Assembly (NCBI RefSeq): GCF_003573695.1
Contig: NW_020639929.1
Span: forward strand, 1,578,406-1,642,405
Source of the DNA: Papaver somniferum
Taxonomy: Eukaryota; Streptophyta; Magnoliopsida; Ranunculales; Papaveraceae
DNA length: 64,000 bases
Direction of reading: 5' to 3'
Shown: positions 1 through 12,155 of the stretch, one piece after another
Numbering within the stretch: the stretch's first letter is position 1
Layout of the letters: every line of letters begins with the position of its first letter
Program-made: the position numbers and the translations under genes
The notes under the pieces: generated by a model
The model's input: the letters and a program-made list of their open reading frames with translations, nothing else
Told to the model about the DNA's origin: nothing
Database searches by the model: none

Positions 1-1
1 T

Positions 2-871
2 GTTCAGGACACAAGTTGTCAAATCCCAGTGATTTTAGGTTGCCTATTTTTAGCCACAGCTAACGCTGTCATCAACTGTAGGACTGGGATGATGAACATA
101 TCCTTTGGTAATATGACCACTGAACTAAATGTCTTTAATGTTACTAGACAACCTTATGAGAATGATGATTTAGAAGAAGTGAATATGATTAGAACTTTAG
201 TTCAGGATTTGGTTCAGGATAATTGGCTTGACACTTTACTGGTAGATTCTATAGATGATTTTGAGGAAACCAATCTCTTAGATCAGATATGTGATCAATC
301 TTTAGAAGAAGATCTTGAGTATTTTAAAGATTCTATGGACCCAGAAATTCAGGCAATAGTTTTAGGTTTTTCTGAGAATAATGATGACCCTAAGTTTGGG
401 GGTAGAGAACTAGAAGAATCTCTTGAGTATTTTAAGGACTCTGAAGATCCGGAAATTCAAGAAATAGTTAGAGGTTTGTCTGTGAACCCTAAGTTCGGGG
501 GTAGTGATGGTTATTATGATTGTATCGTATCCCTAATTAGATTCCCTAACTTGGGAATCGATCCTTGTACATCTGAGATATTACTTGAGTCTTTTCAGAC
601 TCCGCAACCCGATCCTCCTGATACTGTCCAAGAGGTAACCCAGGTATTAGAGACCCGTTTTTCGGATGAATCTATTTATCGAGATACACATAGGAAGTTC
701 AATTACGCGCCGCAGATAAACCCAGTTGTCTTGACAGAAACCTTAGATGAGGAAGTGCTCCTTCTTTTCATTTTTCTGAATCAGTGCAGTTGTCTCATAC
801 TGGTGTCAGCTCTATTTGGTCTTATGGACCCACAATTGTTTCTACTGTTGATATATGACTTTGGAAGGTGA
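2..871 (+). pseudogene. gag-pol remnant: end of retroviral-type aspartic protease and linker
   Basis: The frame is open from base 2, so the ORF continues leftwards out of the window. The motif IPVILG near the start, followed by FLATANAVINCRTGMMN and LSFGN-like residues, matches the C-terminal part of the protease in the inner element (7741-7860). The catalytic D-x-G-A-S segment would lie upstream of the window. The later residues are acidic and carry two repeats of a block containing EYFKDS, which the inner element lacks. The frame then enters hydrophobic sequence with no reverse transcriptase motifs and stops at 871, consistent with a deletion joint. A functional protein is very unlikely. 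Confidence 0.75.
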
Positions 872-2028
872 AAATCCTTTTTGAGGTATTTGATATCTAG
901 CTAAAGACTTTAAATTTAGCATTTCCTGGGAGGTACTCATGCTTACGGTAATATTCTTCCTTATTTCTTTTTCCATCCATCAAGTGGTAACAGTTTCTTA
1001 TTGTTCATGCTTTTAATTTCATCTTTAGAACATGGAGGACAATGTTAGATTTAATTTTGGGGGTGGGGAAGAAACTTTTTGTTAGCTCTTATCTGTAACA
1101 AATAAACTCCAGATCCTAGAAAGTTATGCTTATTAAGGTTGGCACTAACCAATCTAAGTGGATGGGAACATCTTGGTTGTAGGAGTTGAGGAACCAATAT
1201 GATTAGATGGAAACATCTAAAGAGTATATTCATAAAATCACAGAGCTCGGGTGTTAGAATTAAAAAACATGGTAGTTTCGCCATATCTCGTTGAATCCTA
1301 ATCCTTCTGTTTTTATATTTTAAGTGATTTGGTGGGGCACACGGTTCAAGTTGTTACCTTTGCTAGGGTGGAATAGAGTGATTGAGATACCAAAAAAAAA
1401 AGACTAGACCATTAGACCAACCGGAATAAATTCAATAAAGTCGACCACTGGTGCCCTTGTATATCCCAGTTGTGTTGACCTAGGGTTAGGTTTATCGACC
1501 ACTGGTCCCCTTGTATATGCCAGTTGTGTTGATATTAGTCATACTGGTATCTCAGTCCATTAGGATAGGTTCACTTTGGCAGAGGCCTTCAGACAGATAT
1601 GGGAAACACCATTCACTTTTAACCATCTCTTTATCCATCTTCTTAATCCTTCCATGTGATTGGTTGACTCCGGTTATGATGTCTAGAAACTATCTGAGTA
1701 GAGCTCTGTCAGTTATATATGAATTATAGTATGATGAGTGCAAACTCGTGTACAACAATTGGAAATTCGCATCAGGGTGCTTCCTCCTATAGTCAATGTT
1801 TGTATGCCAACCAAGGAGATTCTTAGTGCCTTCCAAGGTTTTGTGTAGATAGCTAGGGTCTGGAGTAATGGTTTTGTGGGTACACCTCTGGTAAACCCTC
1901 CGGAGACAAAACTCCGCCGCTAGGGCCACCTAGCGGTTTAACGGCTTGCTGCACGCGCTAAGTGTAGTCATTTTATTTTCTAGATTAGTTTTGCTCGAGG
2001 ACTAGCAAATAATAAGTTTGAGGGTATT
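872..2028 (+). other. 3' untranslated region of outer element
   Basis: No coding sequence is supported here. The region contains a G-rich block (about 1060-1075) shared with 11205-11218, and a direct repeat of about 54 bp (about 1442-1545) built around CGACCACTGGT and CTTGTATAT. The same repeat occurs at about 11578-11680 in the inner element. A purine-rich tract ending at 2028 is the likely plus-strand primer. The short ORFs are fortuitous. Confidence 0.6.
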
Positions 2029-2353
2029 TGATATACACATTTTTGTGTATACGTTGTCCTTAATTTCATGTATTGCCGGTACTCGATTTTTGTACTAATA
2101 TTGTGTTTTTATGTATTTTTAGGAAATAAATATTTTCGGAAAAATTGGCTCGAAAAAGTGTTAAAGGCAACCCGAAGGACATTTACCATTCGGAGCTGCG
2201 TTGAGAGATTATCCTGTCACGAGTTAGAATCAATAATTTCGAGAAATATGCATGTTGGAACACGTCAACACTAAACAGACGCGTGATAAGCTAAAACAGG
2301 GAACAAATATATTTTCGTTTCACTTATTGTTGGTGTTACTGTGGGAAATATAC

Positions 2354-2645
2354 GTGCAGAAAAGAAAAAAATAGGAAATTATTCCCGATAATAATATTCC
2401 TTCACTGTGAAGATTTTGAGGAGTAATTGGAGATATTTTACAGCTCATTCATGCTTGCAGAAAAGAAAAAAGTAGGAAATTATTCCCGGGAATAATGTTC
2501 CTTCACTGTGAAGATTTTGAGGAGTAATTGGAGATATTTTACAGCTCATTCATGCGTGCAGAAAAGAAAAAAATAGGAAATTATTCCCGAGAATAATATT
2601 CCTTCACTGTGAAGATTTTTAAGAGTAATTAGAGATATTTGTGGT
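2354..2645 (+). repeat. Tandem repeat, 101-bp unit, about 2.9 copies, inside the LTR
   Basis: The block starting TGCAGAAAAGAAAAAA recurs at 2355, 2456 and 2557, exactly 101 bp apart. Each unit contains AGGAAATTATTCCCG and TTCACTGTGAAGATTTT, the latter holding the short palindrome TTCACTGTGAA. The copies are nearly identical. Tandem repeats in U3 often multiply promoter elements, but that role is only inferred. Confidence 0.9.
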
Positions 2646-2783
2646 TACTGCTGGGTTATAAATAGCCCTTGAGATGTAAGAGAAGGGGGATGAGTGATTA
2701 GGAAGTGGTTAGGGGAAGAGTTTTAAACACCCGATTTTCATCATTTTCTCTCCATTTTATCTTTGTAAACAATTTTTGAAGCA

Positions 2784-2788
2784 ATGAA
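2784..2788. repeat. Target-site duplication (left), ATGAA
   Basis: ATGAA sits directly before the inner 5' LTR and is matched exactly at 13769-13773. Confidence 0.95.
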
Positions 2789-4399
2789 TGATAGACACAT
2801 TTATGTGTCTAATATATCTCATTTTTATATATTATTAGTGCTCGATTTTGTACTTATTATGGTCTTTTATGCTTTTGTAGGTGTTTTTGGATAAATAAGG
2901 CTTTGCGGCAAAATTGGCTAAAAATGTGGCCCTTGGATTGTCGTTGATAGTGTACCGGAAATACCCCGGAGGAACCCTGAAAAAGTGCAGAAAACATCCC
3001 AGAAGAATTGCTAAAGGCACCCCTAATTTGGATAAGGGGCACCCCATTTCAGGGCATGTACTAAAGGGACACCGGAACTGGATAGGGGGAGGTCATCTTC
3101 AAAATTCAAACAGCAATTGGCGGGAAGAATTGGCTGCAGCGAAAACAGTTTTGGAGTTGAATTCTTAGCGAGTTCTGAGGAGATTAAACGGGTGTATTTG
3201 GTACCTACGGACTCTAGAAGACATAACAGGCCTAATGCAATCGTCTAGACCCATCCAATTGGGCTGGATAAGTCGGAATAATTGATCAAAGTCCCAACAG
3301 GATACGACTTCTCTGTTTAGGGTTTGGGATTGGTCAGAGAGATTTATGGGATATTCTTGCGTGGATATATACCAATTCAGTTCATTCCAAGTCAGAGAAT
3401 AGTTTGGATACGAGAGAATAGCCGATAGAACCACGCGAATCAACAGGAAAGTGATTTTTCTCCAAACTGCCCGAGAAGAATAATGAGATTATTCTCGGAT
3501 TTGATCGAGTTTCTAGGGAGTTGGATAGTTATAAATAGTTGTGTTTTCATCATAGAAGGGTTAGAAAACCTTAGGAGAGAGTTTAGAGTCCAGGAGAGCC
3601 GAGGAGAAGCGATTACAGAGAAGACAGTGCTGCTGCTGCTGCTGCCATTGAAGAGCTTCAAGAACACGAAGAACAGACTCACATAGTCAGTCGTTCTTTA
3701 GCAGTATTAAATAACAATACCAGTGTCGTTGTTTTACAGCAGTAAAGGCTTATCGTTTACAACAGTCTTCAATAGCACTTACCCCTTTGTAACAGTGACG
3801 CTGTAACACTTCTACAGCGTTGCTAATTCCTGTTTCATCTTATATACATCAATAAAAACACCTATTTTAGCCATGAATTTATCTTGTGAGTGTGTGTTTG
3901 GGATGAGGAGCTAAACCCAATCCAGGGGTGATGGAGGAAGCCATTCTTCCAAAAGTTATGTGGTAAAATTCATTTAAATTTATTTATGCAATCCTTTTAT
4001 GATTAATTGCACCGAATGAAAATTGAATAAATGATTTTTATTAATTAATTGTGTTTTCTCTTGATGAAATATGCTTGGTTTATTGCTTTTGATATTTCAT
4101 GCTTGCGATTAACAATGGATGTTTTGAAAATCTGATTTAGGCAATGATTAGTATCACAATTATTTTTGATTTGAATTATAATGCCTAGAATTGCATGATA
4201 ATAATTATTATTGAATCACATGAATTTTGGTGAATGGTGAAATCCTAAACCCTGGTCTTTCCATAATATTTACATAATTTTGAATTTTGAATTTGTTTTA
4301 TCTTTTATTTTCAATTTAAATCTAAAAAATTATTTTCTTCACAAGTCTGAAAAGACCCAGTTTTACCACTATTACTACAACCATTTTGAAAAACCATCA
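2789..4399 (+). repeat. Inner element 5' LTR
   Basis: Starts TGATAGACAC and ends AAACCATCA. It aligns along its whole length with 12156-13768, offset by 9367 bp at the start. A (CTG) run at about 3629-3642 is present in both LTRs. The short ORFs seen in both LTRs are not considered genes. Confidence 0.95.
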
Positions 4400-4405
4400 A
4401 ATTTT

Positions 4406-4423
4406 TGGCGCCGCCGACGCGGA
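4406..4423 (+). other. Primer binding site
   Basis: TGGCGCCGCCGACGCGG begins seven bases after the LTR end. The first eight bases match the complement of the plant tRNA-Asp 3' end, the primer usually quoted for Athila elements. The rest diverges, so the tRNA assignment is tentative. Confidence 0.6.
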
Positions 4424-5544
4424 TTTGTGTTTAGGTAACATTTTTTTAGATTTATTTTATTTTTATTTTTATTATTATTTTTGTTCTTCTTTACGTTTTT
4501 GGGTTTTTTTGTTTCCTTGCATATTTTTGAAGATTGGAGCGAAAGACAATTTTGCCAAAGCTTGTGGTGATTTACTTAAAGTCTGGGAGTGAAAAGCAAA
4601 GCTAAAGGAGCGAAAGAAGAAGATTATCTTTATTTTGTAAAAAAGAGAAAAAAAAAAGAAGAGAGATTTTTGTTTTATTATTTTTTTTAGGCTTTCATTT
4701 TTATTTTTTCACTTTATTTATTTTTGAACATTGGGACTGTATTTATTTATTTTTTAAAACCCTACGGAAGGGTTAATTAATTAATAAAAAAAAATAATAT
4801 TTAAACTGTGTGCAGGGAAGGACGGTGATTACAATATCACCTCGGCCCCTCGGGTTCGCACATGACATAAGAGTCGTGGCCCGGGTCGACTGCAACGGTT
4901 CATCCCCCGTCTGGTACGGGAGGTAAGTCCAATCGAAACACTCGCGAATCTCCTGCAAGCGGGTTACTGTATTCCTTAAGGTGATAATTGTTTGAGGACG
5001 AACCAGACTGTTTTTTTTTATATATTCCTAGTAAAGGGCAAGGCCTGGCCTAGACAAGATAAGGGTGTGGATTTCATCACCGCTCCCTTCTTGCCCGCCT
5101 TAGGAAAACAAAACCTAACGCGAACCCAAGCTTTAAAATCTGATTAGAAAGAGACCTATAGGGTATCGAGCTTGTTAGGAAAAATTTTCGAAAGATATTG
5201 GTCACCTTTTAAGCATACTTCGAAGTTCTTGATGGTTTCTGTGAGTTGAATGCGTGACTGCGCCGCCTTATACCGGTGAGGCCTTGGGTATCAAAGCTCC
5301 ACCGAGCTTCCCTCGCCTTGATTCAACTTACTTTAACTCGGATTGATTCCAGAGGGGTTTGCTTAAACTGTAACGAATTCCCCTTCGAGAGATAGAAGCT
5401 AGTCTAGAAACAATCTAAGTGGAGCCATCATGCTTGTTGTTTGCTAGAAATCTTTAGGTTTGTTGTGGTAGAGTCGAGTCAGCCTGTGTGTGATTGCTAG
5501 AACCTTCCTGTTAGGATTTTATTTCTTTTTGATATTTTTAGTGT
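4424..5544 (+). other. Untranslated leader of inner element
   Basis: About 1.1 kb lie between the primer site and gag. There are T- and A-rich tracts at 4440-4800, then a GC-richer stretch at 4815-5330. No ORF of note is present. A long leader is common in plant Ty3/gypsy elements and normally holds packaging signals, which I cannot identify by eye. Confidence 0.6.
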
Positions 5545-7055
5545 ATGCCCGATTTTGTTAGGGCTTGGAAAAGAGATACTCTAGGTCGATTGATTAGCGA
5601 AAAACCTAGTAGTTCTTCTAATATAAGCAGGGAGCTCGAAGATTCTTCTTTTGAGAGCCGTGTTTTTGGAAACTTCAGTTTTGAGAATCTTCTCTTTGAG
5701 GAAAGTACCCCTAGTACTTCTGTTGTGCCAGCGATGGCAACTTTGAAAGATTACATGTTCCCAACTAGGACCAACCGAGCTTCGTGCATTAAATTGCCAG
5801 CCACTACGGCTAATTTCGAGATAAAACCTAGTATTCTTCAGATGATTCATATTCTTAGGAAAATGATGAGAACCCTTATTTCCATATTAGGGACTTTGAG
5901 GAAATCTGTGGGACAATTAGAATAAAAGACCTTACTGATGAAGTCTTGAAACTTAAGATGTTTCCCTTTTCCTTGAGAGATAGAGCCAAGACCTGGCTGA
6001 ACAACCTACCATCTGAATCCATTGAAACATGGCAGGAACTTATTGCTGCTTTCTATATGAAATTCTACCCTAAGCATAAAACTGCAGCTGTTAGGCAGAA
6101 AATTAGTGCTAGTGTGCAACAAGAGGGAGAGTCTCTTTATAGGTTTTTAGAGCGATTCAATGATCTCCTATCTCAGTGTCCTCACCATGGATTTGATAAT
6201 ATGAAACTCGTACAGATTATTTATGATGGTTTAGACTATTCGACCAAAGCCATGGTTGAGTCTATGTGCGCTGGTGAGTTCACTAGTAAAAATGCTGATG
6301 ATGCTTTTACCTTCTTAGGAGCTATCGCTGAAAAATCCCAACAGTGGGAGTCTTGTGTTGAACCCCCTAAAAGACTCTTGGTCAATAGAAGTAGCACCAA
6401 TGTGGTAGATACGAGTTTTGCGTCAGATGTTAAGTTTGCTGCTTTGTCCAGAAGGTTAGAAGCTTTGGAAATGGGTCAGTCTAAAAATAGGTCCCTTGTT
6501 GAACCTAATAGAGCCTCTCAAGTCTCTAGTTGTGGAATAGAGCCCGATAATTCATTTTGGGAAGGTCAGGTTAGTGAAGAACAAGCCCATGCTGTCTATA
6601 ACAATGCTAGGTTTGAGAACCGTCAGAAGTTTGACCCATACTCAGAAACCTACAACCATGGTTGGAGAAACCATCCTAATTTCTCTTGGTCTAAGGGCCA
6701 GAATCAAGGCCAGTCTAGTAATTCTCAGCCTCCCCCAGGTTTTGGTTATACTAAGAACTCTTCAGGTCAGACTCAGAACCCATTTGAGAATAGAATAACC
6801 AGCTTAGAGGAAACCCTTAGTATATTAAGGAAGAGCCATGAGATGCTATCACAAAGCCAGGAAATGTTAGTAAAAATCCAGGGTAATTTTCAAGAGGAAA
6901 CCAAACAGAATTTTAAGAATAGTGCCCAGTCTTTTGCTAAATTAGAGCTTCAAGTCGGCCAAATAGCTAAGTTTATCAATGAGAGAGAAGAAGGAAGGTT
7001 CCCTAGTCATACAGATCCTAACCCTAGAGGAGAGAAATCGTACACAATCATGTGA
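5545..7055 (+). pseudogene. gag: gag (retrotransposon capsid), frameshifted
   Basis: The polyprotein opens with MPDFVRAW at 5545 and continues through ATLKDYMFPTRTN and NFEIKP. It leaves frame near 5840-5870 and resumes in another frame (5946 onward) with the plant retrotransposon-gag signature FPFSLRDRAKTWLN...W..L...F...FYP, followed by EGESLYRFLERFNDLL. The capsid domain spans about residues 1-140 of the second frame. A later coiled-coil stretch, rich in E, K and Q, lies at about 6790-6990. No CCHC zinc knuckle is visible, as expected for Athila-type gag. The frame ends at 7055 and continues in another frame through TLRSGK towards protease, so gag and pol were originally one ORF. Gag would form the virus-like particle in the cytoplasm. 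Confidence 0.85.
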
Positions 7056-8475
7056 ACTCTGTTACAACCCTTAGGAGTGGAAAGAAAGTTGATATAAGGT
7101 CGACATACCTGAAAGTGAACATGCTGTAGTTCACCCTTATGAGCCAGAAAATGAGGAGACTGATAGAGTCTCCAAAGAGACCAATGAGGGTCCTGATGAG
7201 CCCGGCTTTGTTCCCAGAGCCCCGTTTCCCCAGCTGCTAGTTCCGACTAAGAGGGAGTCCAACTTTAATGATATATTGGAGGTTTTTAAGCAGGTTAATA
7301 TCAACCTTCCATTATTAGATGCAATTAGGCAGATTCCCTCTTATGCCAAGTTCCTTAAGGACTTGTGTACGCGAAAGCGTAAGCTCAGTGTCCAGAAGAA
7401 AGCCTTCATAGCTAGTCATGTGAGTTCTATTATTCAGAATACCACTACTCCTAAGTATAAAGACCCAGGGTCCCCTACCATTGCTTGTACAATAGGTAAG
7501 TACCGTGTTGAGAAAGCTTTGCTTGACTTAGGAGCCAGTGTGAATTTACTTCCATATCATGTGTACCTTAAGCTAGGACTTGGTGAGATGAAACCTACCC
7601 AGATGACACTTCAGTTAGCTGATAGGTCCGTTAAAATTCCTCGTGGTGTGATCGAGGATGTTCTCATAGAGGTTGACAAGTTTATTTATCCAGTGGATTT
7701 TGTTATCCTAGATACCCAACCTGTCCCTGACCCAGAGAACCAAATACCAGTGATTTTAGGTCGCCCGTTTTTAGCTACATCCAATGCGATCATTAACTGT
7801 CGAAATGGTATTATGAATTTGTCTTTTGGTAATATGACTATTGAGCTGAACATTTTTAATATTAGTAAGCTACCCTCTGAACTAGATGACTCGAATATAG
7901 AAGAGGTGAACATGATAGGAACATTAGTCGAGGAGTCATTACCAAACACTTTGTTAGAAGATCCATTAGAGAAATGCCTAGCTCACTTTGGGATTGATTT
8001 TAATGATGATAAGGTGATTAATGAGGTGAATGCTTTGTTAGATTCAACCCCTTTGTTAGATACTAGTAATGGATGGAAACCTAAGTTCGAACCACTACCA
8101 GTTTCTAAGTCTACCCTAGTTCCTTCTTTAGAAGAGCCTCCTAAGTTGGACCTAAAACCATTGCCAGATACCCTGAAGTATGTGTTTTTAGGCCCGTCTG
8201 AGACTTTACCTGTGATTGTTTCTTCCGACTTGGATAGAGATCAGGAAAGTAGGCTAGTAACCGTCCTTCAAAACAACAAGGAAGCTTTAGGGTGGACCAT
8301 AGCAGACATTAAGGGTATAAGTCCTACTGTTTGTATGCATCAGATCTATTTAGAGGAAGACACCAAACCTTCTAGGGAGATGCAACGTCGACTAAACCCC
8401 AATATGAAAGAAGTAGTTCGAACTGAGGTTCTTAAGCTTAGATGCAGGCATTATCTACCCCATTTCAGACAGTAA
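7056..8475 (+). pseudogene. pol: pol: aspartic protease and start of reverse transcriptase
   Basis: The long open stretch is 7276-8475. It carries the protease active-site segment LDLGASVNLLP and the flap-to-C-terminal motif IPVILGRPFLAT about 65 residues later. The protease cuts the Gag-Pol polyprotein. Downstream, GWTIADIKGISPTVCMHQI is the run-in to reverse transcriptase. The frame is lost near 8430, just before the segment that would read YPISDSKWVSPVQ, which is visible in another frame. A stop and frame change between 7040 and 7276 also separates it from gag. Confidence 0.85.
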
Positions 8476-9200
8476 GTGGGTCAGCCCCGTTCAGGTTGTC
8501 CCAAGAAATCCGGTATTACTGTAGTCCAGAATGATGACAATGAATTAATCCCAACCCGAGTGACCACGGGTTGGCGTGTGTATTGACTATAGGAAATTGA
8601 ACAAGGTCACTAGGAAGGACCACTTTCCCCTTCCTTTCATCGACCAAATGCTAGAGAGATTAGCTGGACATAGTCACTATTGCTTTTTAGATGGCTACTC
8701 GGGCTATATCAGATCGTTATTGCCCCAGAAGACCAGGAGAAAACCACTTTTACCTGTCCCTTTGGTACCTTTGCGTATAGACGCATGCCTTTTGGCTTGT
8801 AATGCCCCTGCAACTTTTCAACGTTGCATGATGAGCATATTTTTCTGATATGGTAGAACGGTTCTTAGAGGTCTTTATGGATGACTTTTCTTGTGGTTCG
8901 TCTTTTGATGAGTGCTTGCATCATTTGTCATTAGTTTTGACTAGGTGTAAGGAGAAAAATTTAGTGCTTAATTGGGAGAAATGTCACTTCATGGTTCGTT
9001 CAGGAATTGTTTTAGGGCATATCGTATCTTCTAAGGGTATAGAGGTAGATAAAGCCAAAGTTGATCTTATTAAGACTTTACAGGTCCCAAAAACCGTAAG
9101 AGATATTAGGTCATTCTTAGGGCATGCAGGTTTTTATCGTCGATTCATTAAGGATTTTAGCTTAATTTCTAGACCTTTTGCAATTTGCTTGCAAAAGACG
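8476..9200 (+). pseudogene. pol: pol: reverse transcriptase, several frameshifts
   Basis: Ordered RT motifs are spread over three frames. WVSPVQVVP and TTGWRVCIDYRKLN lie at about 8478-8600, DHFPLPFIDQMLERLAGH and FLDGYSGY at 8610-8710, and NAPATFQRCMM near 8800. The catalytic box FMDDFS is at about 8874-8890, then LNWEKCHFMV and GIEVDKAKV follow. The FMDD aspartates are intact. Frame changes fall near 8500, 8715-8760, 8850 and 9190. The motif wording is that of the Athila branch of plant Ty3/gypsy. The enzyme would copy element RNA into DNA. Confidence 0.85.
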
Positions 9201-9660
9201 TTAAGTTTGTCTTTGATGATGCTTGTTTAGAGGCTTTTGAGAAGCTTAAGACTTTACTCACTACTGCCCCCATAGTCCAGGCACCCAACTGGAACCTACC
9301 ATTTGAGATCATGTGTGATGCTTCAGATTATGCTATTGGTGTTGTGTTAGGTCAACGAGAAAACAAATTACTTCATGTGATTTACTATGCTAGCAAAACT
9401 CTGAATGAAGCCCAGTTGAACTATACCACTACTGAGAAAGAACTTTTAGCCATCGTGTTTGCTCTAGACAAGTTTAGACCCTATCTCTTAGGTTCTAAGA
9501 TCGTAATATATACTGATCATGCTGCTTTGAAATACCTTTTGTCTAAGAAGGATACCAAACCTAGATTAGATGGATCCTATTGTTGCAAGAATTTTCTCCA
9601 GACATTAGAGACAAAAAGGGCGCAGAAAATGTAGTAGCAGATCACTTGTCTAGGCTAGTT
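9185..9660 (+). pseudogene. pol: pol: RNase H
   Basis: The segment [19 protein letters not shown] (catalytic Asp in CDASD), then [20 protein letters not shown] (catalytic Glu) and [11 protein letters not shown] (catalytic Asp) define the RNase H that removes the RNA template. The frame breaks near 9575 and continues at 9580 with [11 protein letters not shown], the linker to integrase. Confidence 0.85.
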
Positions 9661-11038
9661 GTTAGTTCCCCAAATGATTCCCTTCCTATAATGGATAGCT
9701 TTCCTTCCTTCCTGATGAACAACTGTTCCTTGTCACCCAATCACCTTGGTATGCGAATATAGTGAACTATCTTGTTACTGGTCGAATGCCCCAACATTGG
9801 GGTAAACAAGATCGTTCTAGGTTTTTAGCCGAGGTTAAGCACTTCTTTTGGGATGATCCTTATTTGTTTAAGTATTGCCCAGATCAGATTATTAGGAGAT
9901 GTATACCGGAGAGTGACCAGTCCAGTATTATTTCCTTTTGTCATGATCATGCTTGTGGGGGTCACTTTAGTGCTAAGAAGACTGCTGCTAAGATATTGCA
10001 GTGTGGATTCTATTGGCCGTCATTGTTTAAAGACTCCCACAATTATTGTGCCACTTGTGCACGTTGCCAGAAATTAGGAACCATTTCCCGCAGGAACATG
10101 ATGCCCTTGAACCCGATTTTAATAGTTGAGGTCTTTGATGTGTGGGGTATTGACTTTATGGGTCCGTTCCCTAATTCTTTTGGTAATCTATACATCCTTG
10201 TCGTTGTAGACTATGTCTCTAAGTGGATTGAGGCGGTTGCGGGTAAAAACAATGACCATAGGGTTGTGATAGAGTTCTTGAAAGAAAACATACTTACACG
10301 TTTTGGTACACCGCGAGCTAAATTAGTGATGGAGGGTCGCACTTTTGTAATGGACCTTTTAGGCTCTTGATGAAGAAATATGGTATTACACATAAGGTAT
10401 CTACCTCGTGTCATCCACAAACTAGTGGTCAGGTAGAGGTTTCCAATAGGGAAATTAAACATATTTTAGAGAAAAAAGTTAATCCTAATAGGAAAGACTG
10501 GTCGTCGAGGCTTACTGATGCCTTATGGGATTACCGTACTGCGTTTAAAACACCCATTGGAATGTCACCTTATCCTTTAGTACTTGGAAAGGCATGTCAC
10601 CTTCCTGTTGAGTTAGAGCATAGAGCCTATTGGGCTATTAAGCAGTTAAATTTTTCACTTGACAAGGCAGGAGCCCATAGGAAACTCCAGCTCAATGAGT
10701 TGGAAGAGATTCGTAGAGATGCGTATGATAGTGCGAAGGAGTATAAGAACAAAATGAAACTTGTGCATTATAGGAATATCCTAAGAAAGACATTTTCTCC
10801 AGGTCAAAAAGTTCTTCTGTATGATACCCGCTTACATCTTTTCCCTGGGAAGTTGCGTTCTCGGTGGACGGGTCCTTTTATTGTTCGCACTGTTTTTCCT
10901 CATGGAGCTATGGAAATTGAGTCACCGGATGGTAGTAGTTCTTCGAAGGTTAACGGTCAGAGATTGAAACCCTTTTTGGAGCCCTTGCCTATAGGTGATG
11001 TTGTGGAGGTCCCTCTGGAGGACCCTGTTTACCTTTGA
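9661..11038 (+). pseudogene. pol: pol: integrase
   Basis: The zinc-binding HHCC domain is visible as HDHACGGH then [11 protein letters not shown]. The catalytic core starts with [10 protein letters not shown] (first Asp). The second Asp block, normally SDGG-like, reads LVMEGRTF, so the catalytic Asp is missing. The frame changes near 10365 and resumes with [12 protein letters not shown], which holds the catalytic Glu. The C-terminal part has [13 protein letters not shown] and [13 protein letters not shown] and ends at 11038. The enzyme would insert the cDNA into the host chromosome. The lost Asp and the frame breaks make this copy inactive. Confidence 0.85.
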
Positions 11039-12155
11039 TTGACCATCGAGGCGGTTTGTATGTTGTTTATTACTTTCTTCCATGTTGTTTACCCAGGTAC
11101 TATCTTTCCAACTTCACTCTTTACCTTTGCCTCGTGTTATTATTCTTTTGGTATTGCTCTTTCATTAGAAACATTGAGGACAATGTTAGATTTAAGTTTG
11201 GGGGTGGGGAAGAAACTTTTTGTTAGTTTTAAGTTGTAATAAATAAACTCCAGAGCCTAGAAATTTATCGTTATTAAGGAGGGCACTATCCAATCTAAGT
11301 GGATGGAAGCATTTTGGTTTTAGGAGTTGAGGAACCAATCTGACTAGATGGAAACATCTATAAAGTCTATTCATAAAAGCACAAAGCTCAGGTGTTGGAA
11401 AAAAAAATGGTAGTTTCGCCATATCCTCGTGATGGAAACATCGAAGAATCCTGATAACTTCTTTTTGTTTTATTTTTACCATTACTAGGGTGAAATAGAG
11501 TGACTGAGATTCCAAAAAAAAAAAAATTGAAAAATTGAGGCCAGACCACTGACCAACCGGAATAAATACAATAAAGTCGACCACTGGTACCCTTGTATAT
11601 GCCAGCTGAGTTGACCTAGAGTTAGGATTATCGACCACTGGTTCCCTTGTATATGCCAGTGTGTTGATATTAGTCAAGACCAATATCTCAGTCCATTAGG
11701 ATAGGTTCACCTTAGTCAACATCATCCATGTACATCCACCTTCTTAATTTATCCATGTGATTGGTTGACTCCGGTTTATGATGTCCAGAAACTATCTGAG
11801 TAGAGCTCTGTCACTTTATATGAATTTTAGTATGCTTGAGTGCAAACTCGTGTACAACAATTGGAATTTCGCATCAGGGTACTTCCTCCAATAATCAATA
11901 AGTATGCCAACCAAGGAGGTTCTTTAGTGCTTTCCGAGGTTCTGCGTAGATAGCTAGGGTCTGGAGTAAAGATTTTGTGGGTATATCTCTGGTAAGCCCT
12001 CCCGAGACTATAACTCGGCCACTAGGGCCACCTAGGGGTTTAAAGGCTTATTACATACGCTAAATGCAATCGACGATGCCTGCGACAGTGAGTTAGGATT
12101 TTATTTTGTAGTTTTGATTTGCTCGGGACTAGCAAATAATAAGTTTGGGGGTATT
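11039..12155 (+). other. 3' untranslated region and polypurine tract of inner element
   Basis: No env-like or other ORF is supported. A G-rich block at about 11205-11218 and a direct repeat of about 54 bp at about 11578-11680 are shared with the outer element. The tract AAGTTTGGGGGTATT at 12141-12155 abuts the 3' LTR and is the likely plus-strand primer. Confidence 0.65.

Larger units (their letters stand above)
1..2028 (+). mobile_element. Internal remnant of outer Athila-like Ty3/gypsy element
   Basis: This is the 3' internal part of a retrotransposon whose 5' half lies outside the window. It runs from a protease-region ORF straight into the 3' untranslated region. The reverse transcriptase, RNase H and integrase, which occupy about 2.5 kb in the related inner element (8.5-11.0 kb), are absent, so an internal deletion is inferred. 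Bases 1030-2028 resemble 11170-12155 of the inner element, including a G-rich block near 1055-1075 and the polypurine stretch just before the LTR at 2029. The lineage call rests on similarity to the inner element, whose pol motifs are Athila-type. Confidence 0.8.
2029..2788 (+). repeat. Outer element 3' LTR, left part (split)
   Basis: The LTR begins TGATATACAC directly after the polypurine stretch, parallel to TGATAGACAC at 12156 in the inner element. It is interrupted at 2788 by the inner element and resumes at 13774. The two parts total about 1.25 kb. It contains a three-copy tandem repeat (2354-2645). Sequence near 2085-2160 is related to the inner LTR, so the two families are cousins. Confidence 0.85.

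Noticed and set aside
2835..3168. Short ORFs repeated at 12202-12535
   Set aside because: They lie in the LTRs and are duplicated only because the LTRs are. No domain or start context supports them.
4815..4930. Possible tRNA gene in the GC-richer part of the retrotransposon leader
   Set aside because: No cloverleaf with A and B boxes at proper spacing could be drawn.
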